A DNA stretch of 64,000 bases from Arthrobotrys musiformis (taxonomy: Eukaryota > Ascomycota > Orbiliomycetes > Orbiliales > Orbiliaceae). Made by a program: the position numbers and the translations under genes. The stretch covers positions 3,720,001-3,784,000 of the forward strand of contig JAVHJL010000001.1 of NCBI GenBank assembly GCA_036971715.1, read 5' to 3'. Shown here in pieces: positions 46,347 to 57,435 of this stretch (positions are counted from its first letter, which is position 1; every line of letters begins with the position of its first letter). Below the pieces are notes generated by a model, which did not search any database, had not been told where the DNA came from, and saw only the letters and a program-made list of their open reading frames with translations.

Positions 46347-48413
46347 ATGCCTACGGACCGCGTGGTTTCGCCAGCACGGCATAGCGGCGAAATCGGAGAC
46401 GAACAGGAGGAAGCCTTGCTCACTGGACGACATGTTGACCGTAAGGGGCAATCTGGTCGAGGTCGAGGCTTTTTCTCGAGGTGGAAGAATTCCATTATCA
46501 TTACCTGGGCCGCGATCGCAACTATCAGTATGGGACCCCGTTCGTGCTACCTTCTTATCAGTGGATAGCTTCTGACATGTTATGAATAGTTATCTTGGTT
46601 TTCGGTGTCCTATATGTCCGCAGTCACCCGGAGGACGATAAGCCTGCACACGGTGCTCCAAATGCTCCGAATTCTCCGAATGCTCCAAATACCCCCAAGG
46701 CACCACCGAAAAACACTAAGAAGAGAAACCTCATTTTCATGGTTTCCGATGGTATGTTATGATGGCACACAAGGGTCACTTCACTGAAACTCTGGTGGCT
46801 GACGAATGTAATACAGGCATGGGTCCCGCTTCCTTGTCGTTGACTAGGAGCTTCCGCCAGTTCACCGAAAACCTTCCGATCAACGATACCTTGACTCTCG
46901 ATAGACACTTCGTCGGATCCTCCAGAACTAGATCGTCCAACTCGCTTGTAACTGACTCTGCTGCCGGTGCTACCGCTTTCTCCTGTGGATTGAAGAGTTA
47001 CAATGGTGCTATTTCGATCCTTCCCGATGGCAACCCCTGTGGTACTGTTTTGGAAGCCGCTAAAGCCGCTGGTTATATGACCGGTCTTGTGGTTACAACT
47101 TCGATTACTGAGTAAGGAACCCCTGTGTTATCTACTTCAGTAAAATATATACTGACGGCAGTGTGAAATAGTGCTACTCCTGCCTGCTTCAACTCCCACG
47201 TTAATATGAGATGGGAACAAGACCGAATTGCCGAACAACAAATTGGAGACCACCCACTCGGCCGTGTCACCGACCTTATGTTTGGTGGCGGTCTTTGCCA
47301 TTTCATGCCAAACACTAGCTTCGGATCTTGCCGTGGTGACGACCGTGACCTTATCAAGGAGGCCAGGAAGGCTGGTTGGCAGTTCGCTCACAACATGGGC
47401 GGTTTCAAGTATCTTAGAAGGGGTAACTTTGTCAAATTCCCCATCTTAGGACTTTGGGCACCTGCGGATATTCCTTACGACATTGACCGAAATGAGGACG
47501 AATACCCAAGCTTGGCTGCTATGGCTGAAACTGCCATTACCGCTCTTGAACTTGAGACCAGAACGAGCGACAAGGGCTTCTTTTTGATGATTGAAGGTAG
47601 CAGAATCGATCACGCTGGCCACGGTAACGACCCTGCTGCTCAGGTTAGAGAAGTCCGTGCATATGACAAGGCTTTCGAGGTTGTTCTCAAGAAGATCGAT
47701 CAAATGGAAACCGAGACTATTGTCATCAGCACTAGTGACCACGAAACCGGTGGCCTTTCCACCGCTAGACGTGAGTTTCTACTTATCAAACATCCCGCAA
47801 ATTCCATATCTAACAAGAATGATTAGAGCTCCATGAAACCTACCCAGATTACCTCTGGTACCCAAGCGTCCTTGCCAACGCTTCCCACTCTTCTGAATAC
47901 ATGGCCAAACTCCTTGCCGATTTCCCCGAGCCCGGCAAGATGAAGATTACCGAGTACATCAAAGACGAACTCCTCCCCCTTCAGAAGATCACCGATGCCG
48001 ATGACGAGGAAATCGCCAGACTTGTCAAGGCCAAGACCGACGGCTTGTCCTCTGCCTACGTTTGGGCCGATATGATCTCTCGAAGGGCTCAGATCGGATG
48101 GTCTACTCATGGCCACAGCGCCGTCGATGTCAACATCTACGCCTACCCACCCGAAGCCGCAAAGAAGCTCTGGGGAAACCACGAGAACACTGAAATCGGT
48201 GAATTCTTGAGGAACTACTTGGATGTCGACGTCGAAGATATTACCAAGAAGTTGAGACAAGGCGGCACCCATGCTAAATGGATGGGTAAAGAACTAAGCG
48301 AGATCTTGGAAGAGAAGGAGAAGTCTATGGGTGTTGGTGGGAAGACCGGTGAGGTCACCGTCGCCGGATTGGATTCTTACCACGGAGTTCACAAGAGGGC
48401 TTGTATGCATTAA
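46347..48413 (+). CDS. PHO8: Vacuolar alkaline phosphatase, PHO8 type
   Basis: Exons 46347-46527, 46590-46751, 46817-47111, 47172-47770 and 47827-48413 give 607 residues. A 48-residue cytosolic tail is followed by a single membrane span (about residues 49-70, split by intron 1), making a type II membrane protein. A lumenal stalk of Asn-Ala-Pro repeats precedes the catalytic domain. Metal and active-site motifs: MVSDGMG (Asp ligand), VTDSAAGATAFSCG with nucleophile Ser162, IEGSRIDHAGH, and STSDHETGG, with a late GWSTHGHSAVDV that completes the zinc site. The enzyme hydrolyses phosphomonoesters in the vacuole and reaches it through the Golgi. It is divergently transcribed from the helical-repeat gene. 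Confidence 0.97.
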
Positions 48414-50216
48414 AGGGGGAAGGAAAGGAAGATAAATTCTTATATACAATTAATCCGGCGCAGCAATTGTTCGAATATTACTACGGGGTTTTATGACTTG
48501 TAATTGCTAATTGCACGCATGGTGGTGTTTTTTTGATTCCTTTTTACGTTTGGCTTTTTTTGAGGTTTTTGACCCGTCCGGATGTTTGATGGAGGTGGGG
48601 ATTAGATCTGCTTGAAATGTCTTTTTGGATATATAATCTTCGCACTGTGGTTTTATGGCATCTGATATGTTTTTTTGTATACTATAACCCTCATTACTAC
48701 TCGCAAATATTGGCCTATTGTTTGTGCGAAGATTGCCGAAGTAAATAAGCTTAAGGAGTGAATACCTATACACTCAGACACAGTAGCATCTGGTTTACGA
48801 GATAATATACACTATTGCGACTTGCGCACTTCTGAGCCGCCGATTTATAAACTTAGCAAATATATAGCCTCTAGATCAATGCCGTCCTGTAAAATTCAAT
48901 GGCGGGTATATATATATAGAGTAATCCTAAACATGAAGGACTTGGATTGTAAATAAATACTCTCGATTTAAATGACTGAAAATGTCTAGGAATGCCATTG
49001 ACCATGAAAATCCTCCATGCATTGCGGATGCCAAAGTGGGCTTTGTGAGTTCAGCTTTTCGGTGACAGAAATTTTTTCTTAGGGCTGTCTGGGAAAAAAT
49101 TGATACGTGCATCTTGAATTCTAACTTTACTTATTAATTAAGCATCCTGAAATTACAAGGCAGTCCTGAAACTTCATCAGAGCTCCAGTTGGTGCATTGA
49201 CGAATATTCGAATCCGTTTTGAATGATCGTTCTATCCGCCTGAGGATCCGATGTTGATGCAACGTTAGCGACAGAAATTTTACATCAGAGGCTAGCTCAT
49301 ATATGCATATGCTAGCTTACCAATGGGCGCAGAATGAATAGGCTAATTCACGGGTAGTCTATAGGCTGGCCTGGTGGGCAAACCTGGTCCTTAGCTCATA
49401 GCGCATACACAAAAGCAATAAGCTAACACTGTTATGCACATCATGCGGGTGTGACCGTGTTGTATTTCTGCTTTTGGCCAAGCGGGACAAGCCTATCGAC
49501 CCAAACGGATTAGTCAAGGATCACTTCCTTAGCTTTTCATATAGTTCCCAAGGATTTCGGATTCAGCTGCAGCTTAGCTGGAGAGTTTCCAATGCAATGC
49601 ATGATACATATCCTGCGACTTACACTTCTTGGCCGCCATACGCCATAATTATTATACCCGTTATGATAGATAAATGATGACCAAGGGTGTAGGATGAGTT
49701 AGCCCGATTTCAAGGACTCCGCCATGTAAGGCCCGCAGTTGCAAATTCTAGCTGCTTGGCCGAGCTTGTTCTCACCAGCTGATACATTTGGTAGGGCAGG
49801 GCGGCATAGCCAGCAAATTAGAGTGCAATTGGTATGGAATCGGGCCAATGCAATGTTGCATGCACATGCTGGCATGCATACGTGCGTCCATACGATTGTT
49901 AGTACAAACGAGGTCGCGCAAGAAGGTGCATAATCTCAACTACAGCTGATGATACTTACCCCACTTTGGTGGAGGTGTAGTCAAAGGCAGGGTAAAAAAA
50001 AATAGAGGGAGGGAAGAAGAGTAGGATAATTGAAGATTATTATATCTTAGTTGAGGATATTGCGACTGTCGATGGCTCCTTTCCCACCAGGCCCTTTAGT
50101 GCCATCTAAATATAAAGACTAGACGACATCGAGCCCAATTGAGGCACCACAAATTCTCGACGGATACCGGCCCGAATCTAAAAATATAAACGCTTTTAAA
50201 TAAATTTTTAGAGAAA
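48414..50216. other. AT-rich gene-free interval
   Basis: No coding region was found. Composition turns AT-rich after 48.4 kb. The 49.3-49.9 kb part has several short repeated CATGC/GCATG words. 50.0-50.2 kb is the presumed promoter of the receptor gene. Confidence 0.55.
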
Positions 50217-53200
50217 ATGAGCGGCATAGAAATCGCAGGGCTAGCCACCGCCGCACCGGGCATCGCCCATCTTTTCATAAAACTCGCCTTCGAAGGCTAT
50301 CAACTTTTCAAGGATATCAAGCTGGTTGGAAGGGACCACCTAGACCTCCAGTTCGATTTCGATGTTCAGAGGCAACGCTACTCAGATTGGGTAGAGAGGT
50401 TATCCAACCACGGAGGCGATTTAGCCGTTGTTATCGATTCACAATCCCTCCGGTATGAATTGGTTTTAACATGCCTCGCACGGATAGCGGGTATGTTTGT
50501 GGAAGTCGATCGACTGAAACGACAATATGGCATAACATGGGCCCATTTTCAAGATGTCGACGCTGATGGGGAGAAGTGCCAAAACGAAGAAAAAAGGCAT
50601 CGTCACTACCGGAAATACCTTAATTTGGGTAGATCGATATTCCATCGATCCCAAAAATCCGAGTCGAGGGGGTCGAAAGATGTTCGCTCGCTACGAAAGC
50701 GAAACGCGGACAAGGAAACCGATTGTAGTAGCATATTCAAAACCGCATTGGTCCTTGGGCCTTTTGGTTTACCCGTGGAGCGAGAACGAACACCATTTGT
50801 CTCTCGAAAAGACACGGCTGTTGACGACTCAGAGAGCAACCTAAGCCTCGCGACGTGTGCAACCCTACGTGAAGATGAACTTGATAGCAAAGTTCCAGAG
50901 ATAGATAAACGTCTGGAGCAGCTTCAAAACATGGCGGAGGCGTATCAACGGAGTTTGCCTATGTACCGAAAACTTCAATGGAAGTTCGAAAGCAAAAAAC
51001 ATATGGAGTCCTTGATTAAAGATTTAGCTCGCAAGATTGACGACCTTTTCGATCTAACTAAGAATCAACTCAGAGGTAAGTTTCTAGAGAATGTCTTATA
51101 TTCTCTTAATTGCACCCCCTACATTAAGACGCGGAAAATATCAAAGTAATAACATGCGCATAGAAAACTCATATATGGAAGTTCCAACAATGCTTTTAAA
51201 TGGAAAGCCGCTTGGTACTCCCAGTGATTTCCGAGAATTCGAAGTACATATTCCCACACGCTTTCAACCTCTAGATTCATTTTGCGGTCGTCAGGATATC
51301 CTCGATAAAATCGCGGAGACCTTTCGGCAAAAAGAAGACGAAGAGTACTTGCAAACCCCGCCAGCCCTTGGGCCCGAAACCAACTCGCGAAGCAGCCGTA
51401 AGGTTATCCTTCTGCACGGTATGGGTGGCCTAGGGAAGTCGGCAATCGTGTCGCAATATGCGTACCGCTACGACAAAAAATACAGCACCATCCTATGGAT
51501 CGATGCTACGAACCAGGGCTCTATTAAAGATAGCTGCGTTCAAATACTCTCTGCGATTATAGCCCACTATTGCAACAAATATACCGTCACACCGAGAGAT
51601 ATATTTGCAAGGGTAGCAATAGATCTCAAAATTCCAGGACAAATTGACCATAATGGCCAACTAACAGGGGATGCACAAGAGTCTCCATGGAATGTCATCC
51701 GCAACTGGTTGACCGAAGAAAACAACTCTCAGTGGCTTCTAATTGCTGATGGGCTGAATGGCGAGAACGACTCGAAAAATCTGAAGGACGTGCTTCCTAC
51801 TGCCCCACACGGCCATATAATTATTACATCTCGGGTTTGCATGCTTAAGGGCCTCGATGATATCGCTAAGGACCCCAACTTGGCGATAGTTGAAGTTCCA
51901 ATACTCGACAAACAATCCGGGGTACAATACCTTCTAGGCCGTACATTTGACAGCGCAGTCCAAGCCGGTAAGTTTTTCTTCCAGTGTTATATGTTAAATA
52001 TAGCGTGTACATGCACTTTTATATTAGTATTTGGAAGCTGAAAATTTATAATTAGTGAAAACTGCCGCGGAAAAGATTGTTGATCTGCTCGGAAACCTGC
52101 CGCTGGCACTCGCACACGCAGTAGCGTATATCAAGACCAAAAAGATCGATATTTTCATATATCTAGAACGACTCGAAAGGGATTTGGTGAATTTCATTGG
52201 CGAAGCTGATGATGACTACGAGAAGGGGGTGTTTTCAGGTTGGAGGTTGACTGTTAAAGAGTTGGAACAAAATCATCCGGACTGCGTTCCATTGTTGAGG
52301 ATTCTGTCGTTCCTCAGCCCCCATGGGGTCTCGAAAGCTCTTCTTACCCGAGGAATTGAAGGCATGGACTGGCTTCACGATGGTATTTATATTCCTACCC
52401 TTATGAAAGCCTTTGTTTAATCATAAATATATAAGTAATGAATACAGACTGAAAAGTGTGGATCGCTGTTTCTTTAGAGGATTATGACGAAGTAGACCGC
52501 CTGAATCGGTTGGACAGAGCAGTAGACTTTCTAGTTCAATATGGCTTGGTGGGACGCATACCCGGGGTTTCAACAAAAGGAGAAAGAACCACCTCTTTCT
52601 GGATCCATAACCTAGTCCAGGGTTGGGCTAGGAATAACATTAAGAACGGGAAACTCACTGACGTCAACGTCGACAAGGGATCTCGAATTCGCCGACGCCA
52701 ACTGTACGAATTGCACCAAAAGGGCGCGCGGGACGCGATTCGATTGGTCGGATGCGGCGTTGTCGATATTGACAGTAATCCGGAACAAAGAGAATGGGTT
52801 TACGAAAGAGAAAACTGGGCGCACCTCAAGTTATGCTGCGAAGAGTACATCCCCAAGTACAAATTCGAAAACCAGGGGGTCAATGACGGCAAGCTAGGGC
52901 GGGCAATGCGAAAGCTGGGTGATTGGAAGAGTCGTTGGCAAGAGCACCACGCTGCCCTAGCCCTTGCTGAAAAGGCCATTAAAGTGTTAGAATCGACAGT
53001 ACGTGTGGATGACTCCTGGGAACACGAGCTGCTTTTGGCCAAGCAGGATGTGGCCGAGCTGTATGCCAGAGGCCCGGCTAAAGCCCCAGATGGTCATGAT
53101 GCCGACAAATATATCACCGAGATCAGCAAAAGGCAAGAGGAGCTACTTGGCGCAAATCACCCCAGAACCCTTTTTAACGGAACAATTCTCGGCCTCCATT

Positions 53201-53688
53201 TTGCAAGAAATGAGAAATGGGCTGAAGCTCGGAATATGCTTCTAGACGTATTGAAGAGGATGAAAGCTGCTGTCACAATCGAAGACGACGATATTGTTTA
53301 TATCGTCACGATAAGGACACTAGCCTTTGTATACGTTGGTCTCTGTGATTACGCAGAAGCATTGGGGATGTATACCGAATCATACAAACTGTATCTCAGG
53401 AAGAAGGGACGCACTTGGCATAGCATTGGTATTCTACAAGATATGGGTTTCTGCAAACTGACACTGGGCGACGACCGTGATGGCGGGTTAGAGTACCTGG
53501 AAAACGCCGTTGAGGTGGCTGAGGGTACTTATGGCCTTGCCCACCCGGAGACAGTGGATGCCCTCCTATATCTTCGGCAATCCTACTTGGAGGATGAGCG
53601 GGAAGAAGTTGCCGCACGTGCTGATAGAATTTACGAAAAGCTAAAAGAAGCTAAGGAGCTTGGAGCTGTGGTAGATGACCTACAATAA
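50217..53688 (+). CDS. HeLo / NB-ARC / TPR NOD-like receptor
   Basis: Exons 50217-51075, 51164-51967, 52056-52382 and 52478-53688, all in phase 1, give 1066 residues. Residues 1-70 (IEIAGLATAAPGIAHLFIKL then VGRDHLDLQFDFDVQRQRYSDW) look like the HeLo domain of prion-inhibition and cell-death proteins. After a charged linker, the NB-ARC-type NTPase starts near residue 325 (DSFCGRQDILDKIAE), with a P-loop HGMGGLGKS at about 371-379, a Walker B-like WLLIADGL and a HIIITSR sensor motif. A winged-helix-like region (GNLPLALAHAVAYI; LLRILSFLSPHGVSK) follows. The C-terminal 300 residues are TPR-like, with units such as HHAALALAEKAIKVL and DYAEALGMYTESYKLY and a HPETVDALLYLRQSYL unit. In this class the repeats sense a ligand and HeLo executes membrane damage or cell death (heterokaryon incompatibility or innate defence). 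No frameshift or stop is seen after splicing, so it appears intact. Confidence 0.88.
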
Positions 53689-54427
53689 GGCCCTAGCCTC
53701 GAGGCTAGTTAGTATACTAGTTAGGTCCATCGATTCAACGGCCTTCGCACTCTAGCTCTTCCTATAGCCCCGATTCACACTTTCCTTTTGTTAAGGTAAA
53801 TACTTGTATGTACTTTGCCTCAGGAGCGCCTGGTCTCGAGGCTAGACATGTGCCTGGTTAGCGGCTGTAAATACAAATGTACAATAGTTTTGTTTTGTAT
53901 TATATTATCTGTGTACATAATATTATGCGAAGGTTAAGAATATTCAAATCTCGTGCTGGGGAAATTCAAAATTGATACACCTCTCGACCTACGTACCCCC
54001 AGGCCGGGTTTTTGTAAATGAAACCTGTATATTGGTCTATTAAGCATTGATCTTGTCCCCGTGTTTACGTCCATGGTATCTTAACCAAAAATTCATCTAT
54101 GCATTTAAATTTCCTATTAGAAGGAGTGGCTAATATTACTCGTACAATGTTGGATTTTGCCGTAGACATGCGTTGACCCGGCGTCATCTCCTGACCTCTG
54201 TTGGAAACTCCGAAAACCCCGTGCTTGGCCTCCTTCCCAAAACCTGTCGCACCTTTGCCGTTACTTTCTCTCCCCCCTTCGCAAACCCTCCTCATCTAGA
54301 CTAATCCTTGTCCACAAAACTCCAACGGTTCCGCATTCCATATTCACGATTCTTCATCTAGCAAATCCCCCCCTATTCTTCCAACCGCGGTAGAATCCAC
54401 GTCTGTCTCTTATACGCCACCGCGACG
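53689..54427. other. Intergenic with palindrome
   Basis: A perfect 16-bp palindrome CTAGCCTCGAGGCTAG lies at 53693-53708, five bases after the receptor stop codon. A related TGGTCTCGAGGCTAG lies at 53831-53845. The rest holds no gene; 54.2-54.43 kb is the promoter of the SNARE gene. Confidence 0.6.
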
Positions 54428-54937
54428 ATGTCAGAAGCTTGGGAACGTGAGAGGTACGAATCACCTTTTGGGACTTCCAGAGACATTAAAATATCAAGGG
54501 TCAAAATCCGCTGACGGTCGAAATGTTCATACAGGCAAAATAATGCCCGTCTCGATGATCTTGCTGGCAAGGTTAGTCGTTCCCTCTCGCTACCACGCGG
54601 AAGACACAAGCTAACAGCGGATTCACAGGTCTCTTCAATTCGAGATTTCACAATTAATATCTACAACCAAGCGTCCGACCAGCGGCTAATTGACGATAAC
54701 GTACGGCCCCCATTTTCTCCATATGTACTCGCCCGAAAGAAGACGCCAGAGCTAATAATATCCTTATGATGCGAATAGAACGACACCTTTTCGAATATGA
54801 CCAACTCTGTCAAAAATACCGCAAACAGGTTAACACGTATGGCGAAGAATACATCGAACATTCAAATTTTTCGATTAGCGGCAATCATTATTGGGGTTGT
54901 GGTGGTGCTGTGGATGATTTGGGGTTGGCTGTTCTGA
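54428..54937 (+). CDS. SFT1: SFT1-type Golgi v-SNARE (Bet1-like)
   Basis: Four short exons (54428-54453, 54535-54571, 54629-54700, 54779-54937) with GT-AG introns of 57-81 nt give 97 residues. Most exons are too short to show as open frames, so the gene is easily missed. The order is MSEAWERERQNNARLDDL, then KVSSIRDFTINIYNQASDQ, a TFSNMTNSV segment, TRMAKNTSN, and a C-terminal membrane anchor (AAIIIGVVVVLWMIWGWLF). The SNARE motif spans about residues 9-72. This matches the SFT1/Bet1 family, which supplies a Qc-type helix for retrograde transport within the Golgi. Length matches yeast Sft1 (97 aa). It is tail-to-tail with the capping protein gene. Confidence 0.92.
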
Positions 54938-55569
54938 GAAACTCGTACGTGCAAGTTGGATACAAGGGAGTTATTGGTGGCGCAGGACTGGAGGGGCTTG
55001 TCGGAGTTGTACAATACACAAGCTATATGGCGATGAGATTTGAGGGGAAATATACCTGAGTATCGTGGGGTTTGGGGTAAAGGATGGGAAGGAATGGGGG
55101 CTATGAGGTCCGTTCGGATGGACCGGACCAAGGTTGGTACGCTCGCTTTGATACGCGGAATACGGTTCGGGGAGTTACAGGCGTGTTATCACCGTTTCTT
55201 CTTTCTTCGTTTTGATTCTCGCTCCCTCTTTTTCCATTGATGGGAAGCGTTTGAATTGGCAGGGCATGAATATACGATTCTACACTACTGAGCAGGTGGT
55301 ATTGTTTTTTGTTTGGTTGGCTTCTATCTTTTGGGTTTGACGAAGACTGTATACTAGAGCCCTCTTTTTTTGTTTTGTAAGAGTAACATCTGCTCTTTTA
55401 CGGTATTCTAGCGGTTTTTGTTTTGGAGGAATAGCATATATAAAGATACTTGGTCTTTATTTCGCCTGATATATATGGTTTATGATACCACTAAACGCTT
55501 GCATCTCGCTGTTTGAAAAATAGAAAAAGCACGAAGAAACTACCTACAGCTAAACATCTATTCACATAA
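54938..55569. other. Convergent intergenic region (SNARE / capping protein)
   Basis: Contains the 3' flanks of both neighbours; T-rich runs on the plus strand near 55300-55430. No gene seen. Confidence 0.6.
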
Positions 55570-56990
55570 TCATCTCCTGCTACCGCCGCCGATATCCTGT
55601 CCGATCTATTACATCCAAGTCAGTATTACACAGCTTTCGTCTACACAAAAGGCGAAGGATCTGGAAAGGAGGGCCAAAATATACCTTGTAAGCGCTCGCC
55701 TTCTGCCAATCCATCTTCTGCCTCGTTACCGGTAACTGTCTTCTCAAACTCTTGAAGGCACCTTCGCTCAATGCTCCAAATGCTCTATTCAACTCCTCTT
55801 GGTACTTCTTCTCCACGTTTCCGATGGAGGTGGCGATTGCCGATGCAGTACTGGAGCGAAGGTTTTCGTTTACCCGTTTTTCGGTAACAAGTCTGACGTT
55901 TCCGTCTTCATAATAATGTACATCAACTGCTATAGTGCCGGTTAGGGTTGAGGCAGAGGGGTTGTAGATGTAAGTTGAGCGCCAGCGACCGTTCCTGCGC
56001 ATGGGTTTACGCCGTTAGTTAGGGAACTTCGATATATTGATTTGGGATGTTTATCATACCAGTAATTCGAAGGGCTGTATTTATTTCCTACTATCAGAAT
56101 CGCGATACCATCGTCGGTTGGATAGACGCCGTAGGCAGGCAGAGATGGGAAGTGCTCTCTGACGTGATCACCAACATCACGGAGGAGGGATTTTCTAAAA
56201 CAGATAGCGAATTCTATTAGCCCCCACAGTAATACCTAGGAACAAGGCAATGGAAGTCGCATACATTGTGCTAGCATGTTCACCTTCGACCGGGTGAGAT
56301 TGCACGTCCGAAGCTTTCTAATACCCAGCAACCGTTCGTAAGATTCCAAGAGTCCTGCGATTTCCTATATTATAGCTAGTCCGGTTTCATACCTGCGTCG
56401 AATGATTGTATGCGAAGCTACTCGAACTCTCGCTATCGAAGAACCGACCGCCGCCGAGATCATTGTAGCTGCTAACGATAACCTATAAACTCCCACAAAA
56501 ACCAAGGAACCCGTCAGCGTACCCTTCTTCAACCCCCCCTTTCCGAAATCCAAGCGCACAAAAGCTTAAACAGCAGCTGCAGGCAGGAAATAACATACCA
56601 AACCGTCCGTACCAGGCAGCTTAGTCGTCACAAATTGCTCTTTGTTGTACTTCTCAACCGCGGGAGCAACTTTCTCTTGGATCGAAAGTTTGTCGAGGTC
56701 CAATAACGATCCGATATCTATTTCCCTCCATCGCACAGTAATTGTGACACGTTAGTCGGTTCCGCGGGTTTACTTTGAGAGTACACAGCTTTTATCGATA
56801 TCGCACGGGCGGACTGGGTGGTATAGGTGTACCGTACCGTTTATGACTTCGGCTAGCTACAGTAGACAATCGATAACGAGTTAGCTGGGTGGTTCCCAAA
56901 ACCAGGAGTTAGATGGTTAGATATAATGGTTCTTACCTCGCCGGGAGGAGCGTTCTCGATGAACGACGCAGCCGTCTGGTCAGCGCTCAT
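55570..56990 (-). CDS. CAP1: F-actin capping protein alpha subunit
   Basis: Eight exons: 56990-56937, 56856-56838, 56717-56599, 56482-56393, 56317-56265, 56194-56060, 55994-55685 and 55596-55570. They stay in frame and give 268 residues, the normal length for the family. The second exon is only 19 nt. Diagnostic stretches: FIENAPPGE near the start, YNDLGGGRFFD, GDHVREHFPSLPAYGVYP, NYWNGRWRSTY, and the C-terminal EGAFKSLRRQLPVTRQKMDW, ending DIGGGSRR. With the beta subunit (not in this window) it forms the heterodimer that caps actin filament barbed ends at cortical patches. Several introns (55684-55597, 55995-56059 and others) interrupt the most conserved region. Confidence 0.95.
56838..56856 (-). 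other. 19-nt microexon of the capping protein gene
   Basis: Encodes six codons plus one base between introns of 80 and 120 nt. It is inferred from frame continuity and conserved protein sequence on both sides; the acceptor (TGTAG) and donor (GTACGG) are GT-AG. Confidence 0.8.
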
Positions 56991-57435
56991 TATGGAAGGA
57001 TATGGAGTGGTTTGGAGGGAGACGTGGAGAGGGAAGGATGGTGGGGTTTCTGGGAGCTGCCAGCTCGCTCGTCCTGATAATAGCGGGACCTGGCAAACAC
57101 AACACGTCTCTGCTGACTATAGCGGCACTACGTACTTGGTATATAAAAGAGTACGGAGGGGAAGACACGAAAACCGATTGGTCAAGGGATTGATTAGTTA
57201 GAGTTATAATACAGAAATACACCTCGTCAGCGCCTTTGAAAATGCATAGGTAATATGGTATAGTGTACAGAAGAATGCATTTGGTATCTCGCAAATGACG
57301 GCCGTTACAGAGCACAAGTGTTCGCTATCGATACCGTAATACAAAACGCCAGGAGGGAACGCCGGTACACCTATATGAGCAAGTGGGTAAATCCTTGGAA
57401 GAGGTGAAATTGAAAATGGAAAGCGATTTGGCTAC
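56991..57435. other. Capping protein promoter and 3' flank of next gene
   Basis: 445 bp of intergenic DNA between two minus-strand genes; no gene seen. Confidence 0.55.
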
